DNA of 64,000 bases, taken from contig JBMNGN010000002.1 in the NCBI GenBank assembly GCA_050949865.1, forward strand, positions 253,686 through 317,685. Reading direction: 5' to 3'. The notes beneath the pieces are model-generated. The model made no database searches, was not told where the DNA came from, and saw nothing but the letters and a program-made list of their open reading frames with translations. A program made the position numbers and the translations under genes. The DNA is from JBMNGN01 sp050949865. Lineage in GTDB: Bacteria; Bacillota; Syntrophomonadia; Syntrophomonadales; Syntrophomonadaceae. This document shows positions 36,832-45,983 of the stretch, in pieces (positions within the stretch are counted from its first letter, which is position 1; the number at the start of each line of letters is the position of its first letter).

Positions 36832-37010
36832 GAGGATCTCCTCCAAAGGCTGGTCATTATTCTTATTGAAGGATAACACCTAAAAAGTGACAAGTAAAGA
36901 TTGAGAGATGAAACAAACAGTATACGTTTAAAGGGGTTTTATCGGCACCCTTGAAGGCTGGCCGGGGGTATGGTGACAGAGGGACCAGGAAAAGGTTATG
37001 GGCCTCCTTG

Positions 37011-37338
37011 TTACAAATCTACCATGAGCTTATCCCGAATAAACACACATACCTCATCAAGGGCTGCTGTGGCTTCAGGAAACAAGGGAGCGAGTAAGGG
37101 ACTGCCTGTTTTCCTCCGCATCTGAAGGTACAATCCATTCAGCATAAAGCGGTTTATACCCTGCTTCAACCACTGATATACCATCTGGTATCTTTATGAG
37201 CCTGGCAGCAGAGTCATCGCATTGACGGCGCAGCTCCTCGATCGAGGTGCTTTTATCAATTACTTCCCTCTTTAACTGCCCTTTTAGTAAGTGCCTGTAT
37301 CTCATCATCATATGCATCATGCGCCCCTTGGCACTCAT
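37011..37338 (-). pseudogene. alpha/beta hydrolase (esterase) remnant with internal deletion
   Basis: The frame 37338-37075 gives 87 residues. They resemble the N-terminus of a clostridial alpha/beta-hydrolase-3 esterase (KGQLKREVIDKSTSIEELRR, then LYAEWIVPSDAEE) but stop before any HGGG or nucleophile motif. Immediately after, in another frame, the minus strand reads PEATAALDEVCVFIRDKLM and stops at 37011, which looks like the C-terminal helix of the same family. The catalytic middle is missing, so this is most likely a decayed gene. The N-terminal fragment has a GGAGG-type site and could still be translated. Confidence 0.55.
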
Positions 37339-37540
37339 ATAACTACACCTCCTGCTTTTTTTAGTCTTCCCAGTATCTTCTCCATCCGGAAGCAGTTATA
37401 GCCAACCATTGCCTACCAGACTGCGGCGAAGCAATAAGTAATCATCATTATATTTGTATAGTTTGATGAACAGGGCTAGTTCAATAGCATCGCCTAAATG
37501 GGCAAAATGGCTATATAAGTATTAGATAATTGCAGGGAGT

Positions 37541-38251
37541 TTAGGTTTTCTTCCGAACTAGTTTATTAAAATGATCAATCTGGTCCTTCCTAAAGCGCCC
37601 CAGGTAGGATTGGGCAGTATAAATTGCCGCCATGGGGTTGTGCCCAAGAACTCGATCCTTTACCGCAAAAACGGTACACATAGCTTGTGAATACTTCATA
37701 AACAATGAATCATGCCCTACGCATAAACCCATCATAATGTTAAAGTCGGTATTAGCCTGATTCAGAACCTCAGCTTGAGCTATTGGATTACACATTGTTT
37801 CATAAGCTCCGATGTGAACCCTTTCCTCCAGGCTTAAATCCAAATTGCTTTTCTCCTGGCCGCCTACTTTGCACATGACCGAGATTACCTCAAAATTATG
37901 AGCCTCTAAAATTTCATTAAGTATTGAAGCCTCGTGGCGAAGTCCATAGCAAAAAGCTAATCCTAATTTCCTGTAATTCATGCGCCGCGAAAACTCAATA
38001 ATCTCCTGCAACCTTGGTTTTACTGGATAAGGGAAAAAAGGCTCTGAATCCCTATTTATGTAGCACTCTGACTCCTGCAGGGAAGCCTGCCGGGCAAACT
38101 CTTTGATCTCAGGTTTCTGGTATTCATCAGCAGATTTCTTAATAGCATCAGGATACAAGACCGTTGAACAAAAGGCCGGAGACCGGCCGTCTTCTTTCAT
38201 ACAAATGCGTTTATCCAGTTTACACATTGCACATCTGCCAGTGTCTTTCAT
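37541..38251 (-). CDS. DUF1847 domain protein, cysteine-rich
   Basis: 236 residues with an N-terminal CxxC cluster (CAMCKLDKRIC) and further cysteines in LGLAFCYGLRHEA, VISVMCKVGG, MMGLCVGHDSLF and YSQAMCTVFAVKDR. This pattern is that of DUF1847, a putative metal-binding family found in anaerobes. Function unknown. The ATG start is used; no stronger alternative is visible. It is divergent from dinB, with 260 bases between the two starts. Confidence 0.82.
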   Translation of the reverse strand: MKDTGRCAMCKLDKRICMKEDGRSPAFCSTVLYPDAIKKSADEYQKPEIKEFARQASLQESECYINRDSEPFFPYPVKPRLQEIIEFSRRMNYRKLGLAFCYGLRHEASILNEILEAHNFEVISVMCKVGGQEKSNLDLSLEERVHIGAYETMCNPIAQAEVLNQANTDFNIMMGLCVGHDSLFMKYSQAMCTVFAVKDRVLGHNPMAAIYTAQSYLGRFRKDQIDHFNKLVRKKT

Positions 38252-38511
38252 TAGCTACATCCCATTTAAAATTACTATTAATGTTAAGTGTACCAATGCT
38301 TGCAGATTATGAATATAGTTATAAATGGCATGGGTCATTTTTTCTGGGGCTGCTAAATTAAATAAAATTTGCCTAAAAGATGAAATTGGGACGGATTCCC
38401 TGGCTGATCTGATGCCCTAATCCCCTGCATTAAAGGAAAGGCGATGAAATCATCAGGTAGTTCATAATTTGCTATAATATATCTATATACATCTTTTCTT
38501 GGAGGAAGACC

Positions 38512-39684
38512 GTGGCAGGGCTTACTAATATCTTACACTGTGATTTGGATGCTTTTTTTGCTTCGGTTGAACAGCTGGATAACCCCTCACTGCGCGGTAA
38601 ACCGGTGGTAGTGGGAGGGAATATACACTCCCGAGGGGTAGTATCCACTTGTTCCTATGAAGCTAGAAAATTCGGTATCCGATCGGCTATGCCTATTGCC
38701 CAGGCCTATCGGCTTTGTCCCTGGGCGATATTCCTTCCGGTAAACATGCCTCGCTATCTGGAAGTATCAAAACAGGTATTTTCCATCCTCAGCCGGTATT
38801 CTCCCATCATAGAGGCTGTTTCTATTGATGAAGCTTTCCTGGATATCAGCGGTTGTTCCAAACTATACGGCAGCCCGGAAACAATAGGTTACTCGATTAA
38901 AGAACAGGTTTATTCCGAACTAGGGCTTACCATTTCAGTTGGTATCTCCTATAATAAATTCCTGGCTAAACTGGCATCAGATATGGATAAACCGGATGGC
39001 TTGCGCCTTATTACTGAAGATCAAGCATTGGAGATATTAAGACCGTTGCCGGTGGGGAGATTATGGGGAGTAGGGCAGAAAACCCAGCAGAGGATGGAAA
39101 GGATGGGAATAAAAAACATTGGCGATATCCAGGGCTTGTCACCGGAATGGTTGGAAGATAGATTCGGCTCAGCAGGCCGCTTATTCTGGGAACTGGCTCA
39201 TGGTATTGATAAAAGGCCAGTGGTACCGGAGCGTGAAAGAAAGTCTCTGGGCCGGGAAGTAACCTTTCCGAAGGATATTAGCGATATCAACTACCTGGAA
39301 AGGCTAATCCCCCAATTTGCAGCTGAATTGTGCAGGAAATTACGCCGGGAAGGCCTTTTGGCTGCCAGTATCACTCTCAAGCTAAGATATAGTAATTTTA
39401 AAACCATTACTCGCAGCAAGACCATACCCCCTTGTAATTCTGATCTAATTGTAACCCAAATTGCCAGCCAACTATTGCACCATTCCTATACCAACAACCA
39501 ACCCCTGCGCCTTTTCGGCTTATCATTAGGACATTTGTTGCCGGCTTCAAACCTGGAGCAGGGGAGTTTGTTCGGACCTCAATATACTGCCGATTATAAA
39601 GATATTGACCAGCTCATGGACGATATAAGGGAACGCTTCGGCCCCAAAGCAATTACCCGGGCCAACTTGCTGAACAACAATTAA
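38512..39684 (+). CDS. dinB: DNA polymerase IV (Y family)
   Basis: A 390-residue translesion polymerase. The catalytic carboxylates are Asp11 in ILHCDLDAFFASVEQ and Asp106-Glu107 in VSIDEAFLDISG. The steric-gate region VSTCSYEARKFGIRSAMP follows the first block, and the helix-hairpin-helix region starts near GVGQKTQQRMERMGI. The little-finger domain follows, and the C-terminus lacks an obvious clamp-binding QL-F motif that I would call with confidence. The GTG start is preceded by TTGGAGGAAG. TATAAT at 38473-38478 may be its -10 box; I see no LexA-like operator. Confidence 0.95.
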   Translation: MAGLTNILHCDLDAFFASVEQLDNPSLRGKPVVVGGNIHSRGVVSTCSYEARKFGIRSAMPIAQAYRLCPWAIFLPVNMPRYLEVSKQVFSILSRYSPIIEAVSIDEAFLDISGCSKLYGSPETIGYSIKEQVYSELGLTISVGISYNKFLAKLASDMDKPDGLRLITEDQALEILRPLPVGRLWGVGQKTQQRMERMGIKNIGDIQGLSPEWLEDRFGSAGRLFWELAHGIDKRPVVPERERKSLGREVTFPKDISDINYLERLIPQFAAELCRKLRREGLLAASITLKLRYSNFKTITRSKTIPPCNSDLIVTQIASQLLHHSYTNNQPLRLFGLSLGHLLPASNLEQGSLFGPQYTADYKDIDQLMDDIRERFGPKAITRANLLNNN

Positions 39685-39893
39685 TGTTATTCCGTTGCAC
39701 CGGGAGGCTTTTTCTATAATAGAGGTTATACTGGCATAATAGAATGGTCAATTCAGCAGTTGCATTAATATAAATATCAACACCATGAAATAGAACTAAA
39801 CCAACAGAACATCATGTGTAAAATGCAGATCATTTTAAGGTCGATAAACTTCAGTTTAGGAGAGTTTAAGAGAGTTTGGGGTGGGGCATCATT

Positions 39894-42623
39894 ATGAGAA
39901 TACTATTTGGTATGTACCTGGATGGTGTGCCCTGGAGTAACAAGCCTGCATCTATGGGTGAAGTCAGAACGGGGCCTTTGGGGTTAATGAGTATTTTGGA
40001 GACTCAGTTGGGCCTTTCAGGAGCTGCTGTACATCCGGTAAAGCGCATCGATGAATACATGAAACGCATAGCGCAGATTGACCACAATTCTGCTTGGTTT
40101 CACCAGTCTTTTTCAGTTGATCCCTGGTCAACTGCCAGGCAGTTATTGAATTGGCGTGATGAACTGATTGAAAACGGCTGGAAGGGAACAACTGAAGGCA
40201 GTGCTTCTCCGCGTCTTAAGGCTCTGGCCGACCTGGAAAAGGTGCCGGTAAAGTTATCCCGGGGTTATGCTGATCGGCTGAGGGATATAATTGGGCAGCT
40301 GGAACAGAATCCTAAAGTACAGATTACTTCAATCCAGTTGATTGAACCTATGGAAATGCTTCCTCCAGCATGGCAGCATTTGTTCAGACAGTTGCAGAAC
40401 CAAGGCATAAGTATTGACTTGTACCAGGAGGCGGCAGGCAGTGAACCAAACAGCAGCCTGGCATTAACCCAGGCAGTATTGCGTGGTGCTTATGAGCCAG
40501 GAACATTTACTTTGCAGGATGATACCTTGATTCTGCTTAAAGCTGAAAATGAATGGGAAGCAGCGGAACACCTGGCCCTCTGGCTATCCTGTCAACCGGA
40601 GGCTAACAAACAAGTAACCATAATATGCAGCCACGACACCCATGTTTTGGATCAGGCTTTGAAACGGCACGGACTTCCGTGTCTGGGTCGCTCAGAGGCA
40701 TCGCCTTGGCGTGAAGTTCAGCAGGTATTGCCTTTAATGATTGCTAATGCCTGGAATCCGGTTGACATTCGCATACTTGTTGAATTGCTGTCTTTGAGTG
40801 AGTCTCCATTTCCGAATTGGGTTTGCCGAACTCTGCTGAAGGCCATAAACCAAGAGCCAGGAGTGGGTGGCAAAGCCTGGAATGACGCACTGGAAGAAAT
40901 AATGGCCAAACGCAAAAAGGAATTGGAAGCGAAAGATGATCCCCAAAACGAGGAAAAGGCACGGGCTTACGTAGAAGAAATTAACAGCTTGCTGGTAGAA
41001 GAACGCTATGAGCCTGCAGATGGTATTCCGGAAGAAAATCTGCGTAAGCGCTGTCAAAAAGTGATTGAGTGGCTGGGCTGGAAGCTGGAAACAGATCCCA
41101 TGCTGGTTGAAGTAGTTGGCCAAGCCCGGCAGCTTCAGGAATTGTCATTAGGCAAAGGTAAAATTCCCCGTAATACACTGGAAAGAATGCTGGATACCAT
41201 AATTGGAGCAGGCAGCTATGGGGGTGATATCTGCGAAGAGGCCGCTCCCTGGCAGGTGGTTGATCATCCCGGACAGGTTGTAGATAAGTGCAGTGAAATC
41301 ATATGGTGGGGTTTTAATAATCCTATCACCAAACCGCCCACCTTTTGGACCGCTCAGGAACGCAAGGATCTGCTGGCGGCCGGGGTGCAGATAGAAAAAC
41401 CCATGGATTTTCGCCGTCGTGAGTCCAATGCCTGGCGGCAGGGATTTTTACATGCAGAAAAGAGATTTATAGGTATATATATAGCTCAGATAGATGGTGA
41501 AGAAGTTTTCCATCACCCTTTTTGGGATATGATTTGCTATGCAGCTGCCAAAGCAGGTCGCAACCTGTCTGAGGGAGATGTGCAGGCTTTTATTGTGAAA
41601 GAATGCAAGGATTTTTATTCCCGGAAGGAATGGGAATTTGCCGGGCGCAAACAGATTCTTGAAAGTGTTCCTAATCAAAAGCCTTTCGAGCTTATTGCTG
41701 CCCATAATGTGCCTCCGTCAGTTATCAAAGCTCCGTCCCAGTTATCCTACAGCCAGATGAGCACCATGATTGCCTGCCCGATGAAATGGGCTTTGCAATA
41801 CCACGCGGGCCTTCGCCTGTCGGAGAGCCAGACAGTACCTTCGAGCAATCAGATGCTAGGGACTCTTTGCCACAGAATTGTAGAAGAATTATATTCTTCC
41901 GGCCAGCGATGGGATCCAGATGATGCTGCCGCTAAAGCAGGCCTTCTGTATGATGATTTGCTGCCTTTTATGGCATCAGAACTGCTGCTGGAAGGGAATG
42001 CCATTGAGAATATGCGCTGCCGTTCATCAATTATAGATGCGGTACGGCAGCTAGTGGAAACTATAAACCGGCTTGAATTAACAGTTGAGAAAACCGAAGC
42101 ACCTCTTGAGGGACAGATTAATGATATACCGTTTATTGGCTATGCTGATTTGCTGCTGCGGGATAAAAACGGAAATCCCTTTGTAATGGATATGAAGTGG
42201 TCTTATACCAGCAAGTATTACCGGCAGGAAGTTGAAGAGGGAAGCGCTCTGCAGTTGGCAGCCTATGCCTGGATGCTAAAAAAGGCTGAACCGGCCCAGC
42301 TAGTTCATACCGGTTATTTTATGCTGGCTCAGGGCCAGATTATTAGCAACAGTACCCTGCTGGCTGACGAAGCAATAGATTCTCCCTTTACCCTTGAAGA
42401 GGTTTGGGATATGGCGGTATCTGCACTGAACCATGATTTAAAGCAGCTTGGTGAAGGTGTAATCGAAGCCAGGGGGGTAAAGGAGCTGCTGGCGCAAGAT
42501 GAGTACGGGAAAAGGGAAGAGGAGATTAGCGAGATGTTTAAGCAGCAGCGGCTGGAACAGGGAATGCTGTATAGGAACCCGATGTGCAAATACTGTGATT
42601 ACCGTCGCTTATGCGATTTGTAG
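39894..42623 (+). CDS. AddB-like protein: inactivated helicase with PD-(D/E)XK nuclease and Fe-S cysteines
   Basis: 909 residues. I find no Walker A motif in the N-terminal helicase-like region, which matches the inactive helicase of AddB. The C-terminal part is a RecB/AddB-type nuclease. It has the segment YSQMSTMIACPMKWALQY, the catalytic text GYADLLLRDKNGNPFVMDMK (Asp, Asp, Lys) and QLAAYAWMLKK. The closing Cys pattern CKYCDYRRLC, with the earlier cysteine, would hold a 4Fe-4S cluster. ATG 39894 follows GGGGTGGGG; a TTG six codons earlier has no site. The helicase partner gene begins 12 bases on. Confidence 0.8.
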   Translation: MRILFGMYLDGVPWSNKPASMGEVRTGPLGLMSILETQLGLSGAAVHPVKRIDEYMKRIAQIDHNSAWFHQSFSVDPWSTARQLLNWRDELIENGWKGTTEGSASPRLKALADLEKVPVKLSRGYADRLRDIIGQLEQNPKVQITSIQLIEPMEMLPPAWQHLFRQLQNQGISIDLYQEAAGSEPNSSLALTQAVLRGAYEPGTFTLQDDTLILLKAENEWEAAEHLALWLSCQPEANKQVTIICSHDTHVLDQALKRHGLPCLGRSEASPWREVQQVLPLMIANAWNPVDIRILVELLSLSESPFPNWVCRTLLKAINQEPGVGGKAWNDALEEIMAKRKKELEAKDDPQNEEKARAYVEEINSLLVEERYEPADGIPEENLRKRCQKVIEWLGWKLETDPMLVEVVGQARQLQELSLGKGKIPRNTLERMLDTIIGAGSYGGDICEEAAPWQVVDHPGQVVDKCSEIIWWGFNNPITKPPTFWTAQERKDLLAAGVQIEKPMDFRRRESNAWRQGFLHAEKRFIGIYIAQIDGEEVFHHPFWDMICYAAAKAGRNLSEGDVQAFIVKECKDFYSRKEWEFAGRKQILESVPNQKPFELIAAHNVPPSVIKAPSQLSYSQMSTMIACPMKWALQYHAGLRLSESQTVPSSNQMLGTLCHRIVEELYSSGQRWDPDDAAAKAGLLYDDLLPFMASELLLEGNAIENMRCRSSIIDAVRQLVETINRLELTVEKTEAPLEGQINDIPFIGYADLLLRDKNGNPFVMDMKWSYTSKYYRQEVEEGSALQLAAYAWMLKKAEPAQLVHTGYFMLAQGQIISNSTLLADEAIDSPFTLEEVWDMAVSALNHDLKQLGEGVIEARGVKELLAQDEYGKREEEISEMFKQQRLEQGMLYRNPMCKYCDYRRLCDL

Positions 42624-42634
42624 GGGGGTAGGCT

Positions 42635-45600
42635 ATGAAAAAACCTGAGTTGATCAATGCCAGCGCCGGTTCCGGCAAAACATATAGTTTAACTGAGCGA
42701 ATTGTAGACAAAATAAAAAGCGGTATTGCTCCAGAAGCGCTTATAGCAACTACATTTACCAATCGTGCTGCCGGTGAGCTGTGTGAGCGGATTCGGGTTC
42801 AGCTCTTGCGCAACCAGCAGGTTGAGGAGGCTGTCCGGATACATGACGGTTTTATTGGCACGGTAAACAGCATATGTGCCCGCCTCTTAAAGGAATATGC
42901 TATAGATGCCGGAATGTCGCCAGCCATTGAAGTAATGAGTGAAGAGGATAGCGGCAGGATATTTAAAATAGCTGTTGACAGCGTTATCAACACATATGCA
43001 GCGCAGATAGAGCCTATTGCAAAACGTTTGCAACTGAATGGCGGGGGCAGCGGCTATCAACCGAAACAAGACTGGCGTGACCACGTCAGGGCAATTGTTA
43101 ACCTGGCTCGGAGCAACTATATTATGCCGGGTGAACTGTCTGCTTGTTCTGTAGCCTCCTGGGAATCTATACGGGATATTTTGGGGAAGCCTTCTGCAAG
43201 GGATCTGGATAATGAACTAAAAAAAACAGTTGCTCTGGCTATTAATCAACTAGAAGAAATGGGAAACTTGAAAAAAACTACCCAGGCTGCCTTGGATTTC
43301 CTGAAGGAGGCTAATAAAAGGATCAACAAGCTATCCTGGGCGGATTGGGTCCGCTTAACCAAATTGAAAGCTGCTAAAGATGGACAGCATATAGTTGAGC
43401 CGGTTAAGGCCATTGCCGACCAGGTTCTGGAGCATCCCCGATTGCACAGTGATATTAAACAGATTATAGAAGGAGTTTTTAACTGTGCTATTCAGGTTCT
43501 GGAAGGTTATGAAACATTCAAACGGGAGCATGGCCTAATGGACTTTATTGATCAGGAAACCAGGGTACTGGACCTGGCTCAGCATAATGAAGCCTTCAAA
43601 AACTCATTGCGGGATCGGATGCAATTAATGATGGTGGACGAGTTTCAAGATACCAGCCCGATACAGTTGGCCTTGTTCTTGGCCTTGCATGAACTGGCTG
43701 GAAACTCGGTTTGGGTAGGTGACCCCAAGCAGGCCATATATGGTTTTCGCGGAACCGACCCCCAGCTAATGAATGAGATTGTTGCTTCAATAAAGAGTTC
43801 AAATATTCTAAAAAACTCCTGGAGGTCCCGGGAAAACCTTATTAATTTCACCAATGCCTTGTTCTCGGAAGTTTTTTATGAAATGGGAAGGGATAAGGTG
43901 TGTTTAAGCATTCCTTCTGAGAGGATTGAACAGGCCAAAGGCGGCTGTCTGGAAGTATGGCATTTGACGGTCAGGAATAATGATGAAGAAGCAGCAGCAG
44001 TGGCAAACGGTGTGCGGGAGCTTATAGGCCGAGAAGGGGTAAAACCGGGGAAAATCGCTGTATTGTGCAGAACCAACGCCCAATGTGAAAAAGTGGCAGC
44101 AAAGCTTGAGCAGATGGGGATCAGGGTATCAGTAGGGCAGGGATCCCTATTGGATACCAGGGAGTGCACTCTCGCTTTAGCGGCCCTGCGATATATGAAT
44201 AATCCAGGAGATACCGTAGCCTTGGCAGAAATTATACATATGTCAACTGAGCATGCTGGCAATTGGGTAAAAGATCTGGTGAGCGATCCCATAGAAACCA
44301 AAAATCAATGGCAAACCCATCCTGTAATCACGGCTCTTAAAGAAGGTCATAGAAAGATGAGATACTGGACCCCGATGGAAGCCCTGGAGGAAGCAATCAG
44401 TAGGATTAATCTGTTGCGAATGGTTAAATCATGGCCTAACCCCAGATTAGCTGTAGCAAATCTTGACGCATTAAGAGGCAAATGCCGGGAGTACATTGAT
44501 CAATGTTCTTCACGCCGTTCTTCGGCAACCTTAAATGGATTTCTGGCCTATCTCAATGATTCAGTTCCCGGACAGGCTCAGGGTACAGGAGAACTGACAG
44601 TTAAAATACTGACATACCATGGGGCTAAAGGAATGGAATGGCCGTGGGTTGTGCTGACCGGCCTTGATACTGAGCTAAAGGATGACGTATTCGGCGTGCA
44701 TATTGAGGCAGCGCCGAAATTTGACCCGGCAAAGCCGTTAGCCGACCGAAAAATACGCTTCTGGCCCTGGCCGTTTGGTGACCAGAGAAAATATGAATTA
44801 ATTGACCAGAAGATAGACAGCCTTGAGCTGAAAAAGATGATCAGGGATAGGGAAGAAAGGGAAGCACAGCGGTTGATGTATGTAGGTATGACCAGAGCTA
44901 AGGATGGAATGGTCATGAGTATAAGAAAGACCATAAACACAAAGGGAGCAAGCTTGAAAACGGCATGGCTGGACATTCTAAAGGGTGCCGACGGGAAAAG
45001 CGTCATTGAATGGAATGTGGATCTGGACAGTCAGAAACTCTGGGTAGGAAAGGATTTTATTCCTATCTCAGTTTATGAATTCGGCGCGGAGCTAAAGGTC
45101 CCGGCTAACCTGACCGAAGAAATCAATTATATACCGGCTTTATCAAGTAAAGCTGCTGAGTATCCTGCTGCCAGGATTATACCCAGCGCTCTCAAAGCAA
45201 CTGATGAAATTAAAGACCTAAATATAGAGGTGGTAAAAGACTTTCAAGCCCGAATTCATATCAAAGGCAACCCGGAAATGGAAGCACTGGGCAGTGCCGT
45301 TCATGCTTATTTAGCTCTTGATTACGACGGAATGACGGAAGAGCAGAGGATGGAAGTTGCTCAGGGGATACTCAATAGATGGAGTATCGAAACTGCGGTA
45401 GACCCAGCCGAATTATTGGCTGTTGGTCAGAAGTTAACTGATTTCTTAAATCAGCAGTATCCGGGGTGCAGGATATTTAAAGAGTGGCCCATCTCCCTTC
45501 GCAATGACAAAAACCAACTCATGCAGGGATGGATAGATTTACTGCTGGAGACTCCCGATGGCTATGTGATTATCGATCATAAAAGCTATCCAGGTAAAAA

Positions 45601-45742
45601 CCTTGATGAGCGGAACAAAGAATATGCGCTGCAGCTCAAAGCATATAAAGAAGCGGTCGAGAAAGCAACAGGTAAAAGGGTAATCGATACGCTGCTGCAC
45701 TTGCCGGTAAGCGGGTTAGTATTAAAGATACCCAGTTGGTGA
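42635..45742 (+). CDS. AddA-like UvrD-family helicase with C-terminal nuclease
   Basis: 1035 residues. Superfamily 1 helicase motifs are complete: Walker A ASAGSGKT at 9-16, motif II VDEFQD at 334-339, GDPKQAIYGFRG, motif V TYHGAKGMEWPWVVLTGLD and motif VI LMYVGMTRAKD. The C-terminus is a RecB-type nuclease with GWIDLL (Asp968) and IIDHKS (Asp981, Lys983). With the preceding gene it forms an AddAB-like end-processing machine. Whether it is the sole AddAB of this organism or a defence-linked paralogue cannot be told here. The ATG follows GGGGGGTAGG. Confidence 0.85.
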   Translation: MKKPELINASAGSGKTYSLTERIVDKIKSGIAPEALIATTFTNRAAGELCERIRVQLLRNQQVEEAVRIHDGFIGTVNSICARLLKEYAIDAGMSPAIEVMSEEDSGRIFKIAVDSVINTYAAQIEPIAKRLQLNGGGSGYQPKQDWRDHVRAIVNLARSNYIMPGELSACSVASWESIRDILGKPSARDLDNELKKTVALAINQLEEMGNLKKTTQAALDFLKEANKRINKLSWADWVRLTKLKAAKDGQHIVEPVKAIADQVLEHPRLHSDIKQIIEGVFNCAIQVLEGYETFKREHGLMDFIDQETRVLDLAQHNEAFKNSLRDRMQLMMVDEFQDTSPIQLALFLALHELAGNSVWVGDPKQAIYGFRGTDPQLMNEIVASIKSSNILKNSWRSRENLINFTNALFSEVFYEMGRDKVCLSIPSERIEQAKGGCLEVWHLTVRNNDEEAAAVANGVRELIGREGVKPGKIAVLCRTNAQCEKVAAKLEQMGIRVSVGQGSLLDTRECTLALAALRYMNNPGDTVALAEIIHMSTEHAGNWVKDLVSDPIETKNQWQTHPVITALKEGHRKMRYWTPMEALEEAISRINLLRMVKSWPNPRLAVANLDALRGKCREYIDQCSSRRSSATLNGFLAYLNDSVPGQAQGTGELTVKILTYHGAKGMEWPWVVLTGLDTELKDDVFGVHIEAAPKFDPAKPLADRKIRFWPWPFGDQRKYELIDQKIDSLELKKMIRDREEREAQRLMYVGMTRAKDGMVMSIRKTINTKGASLKTAWLDILKGADGKSVIEWNVDLDSQKLWVGKDFIPISVYEFGAELKVPANLTEEINYIPALSSKAAEYPAARIIPSALKATDEIKDLNIEVVKDFQARIHIKGNPEMEALGSAVHAYLALDYDGMTEEQRMEVAQGILNRWSIETAVDPAELLAVGQKLTDFLNQQYPGCRIFKEWPISLRNDKNQLMQGWIDLLLETPDGYVIIDHKSYPGKNLDERNKEYALQLKAYKEAVEKATGKRVIDTLLHLPVSGLVLKIPSW

Positions 45743-45748
45743 CAACTC

Positions 45749-45780
45749 CCCCGGAATGAATTCCGGGGTCCTTTCGTTTG
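45749..45780 (+). terminator. terminator after the AddAB-like pair
   Basis: CCCCGGAAT (45749-45757) pairs with ATTCCGGGG (45760-45768), nine pairs and very stable. The tail TCCTTTCGTTT has only short T runs. It begins seven bases after the helicase stop codon. Confidence 0.65.
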
Positions 45781-45983
45781 ACCTAAAACAAGGAGATAGA
45801 ATTTATATCTACCCGATTTACGTAAAACAAAAAGGGATATACCGCGTATGAAACCGCGACTTTTCGGGTGCGAGCCCATGCCCGTTGTACGAAACGTATC
45901 CATGAAAGATTATGGACTTCTACCGCGCAATTCCTCTTTGATAGCCTTCAAAGTGATCGGTGATATCCTTTTTATTTCTGATA

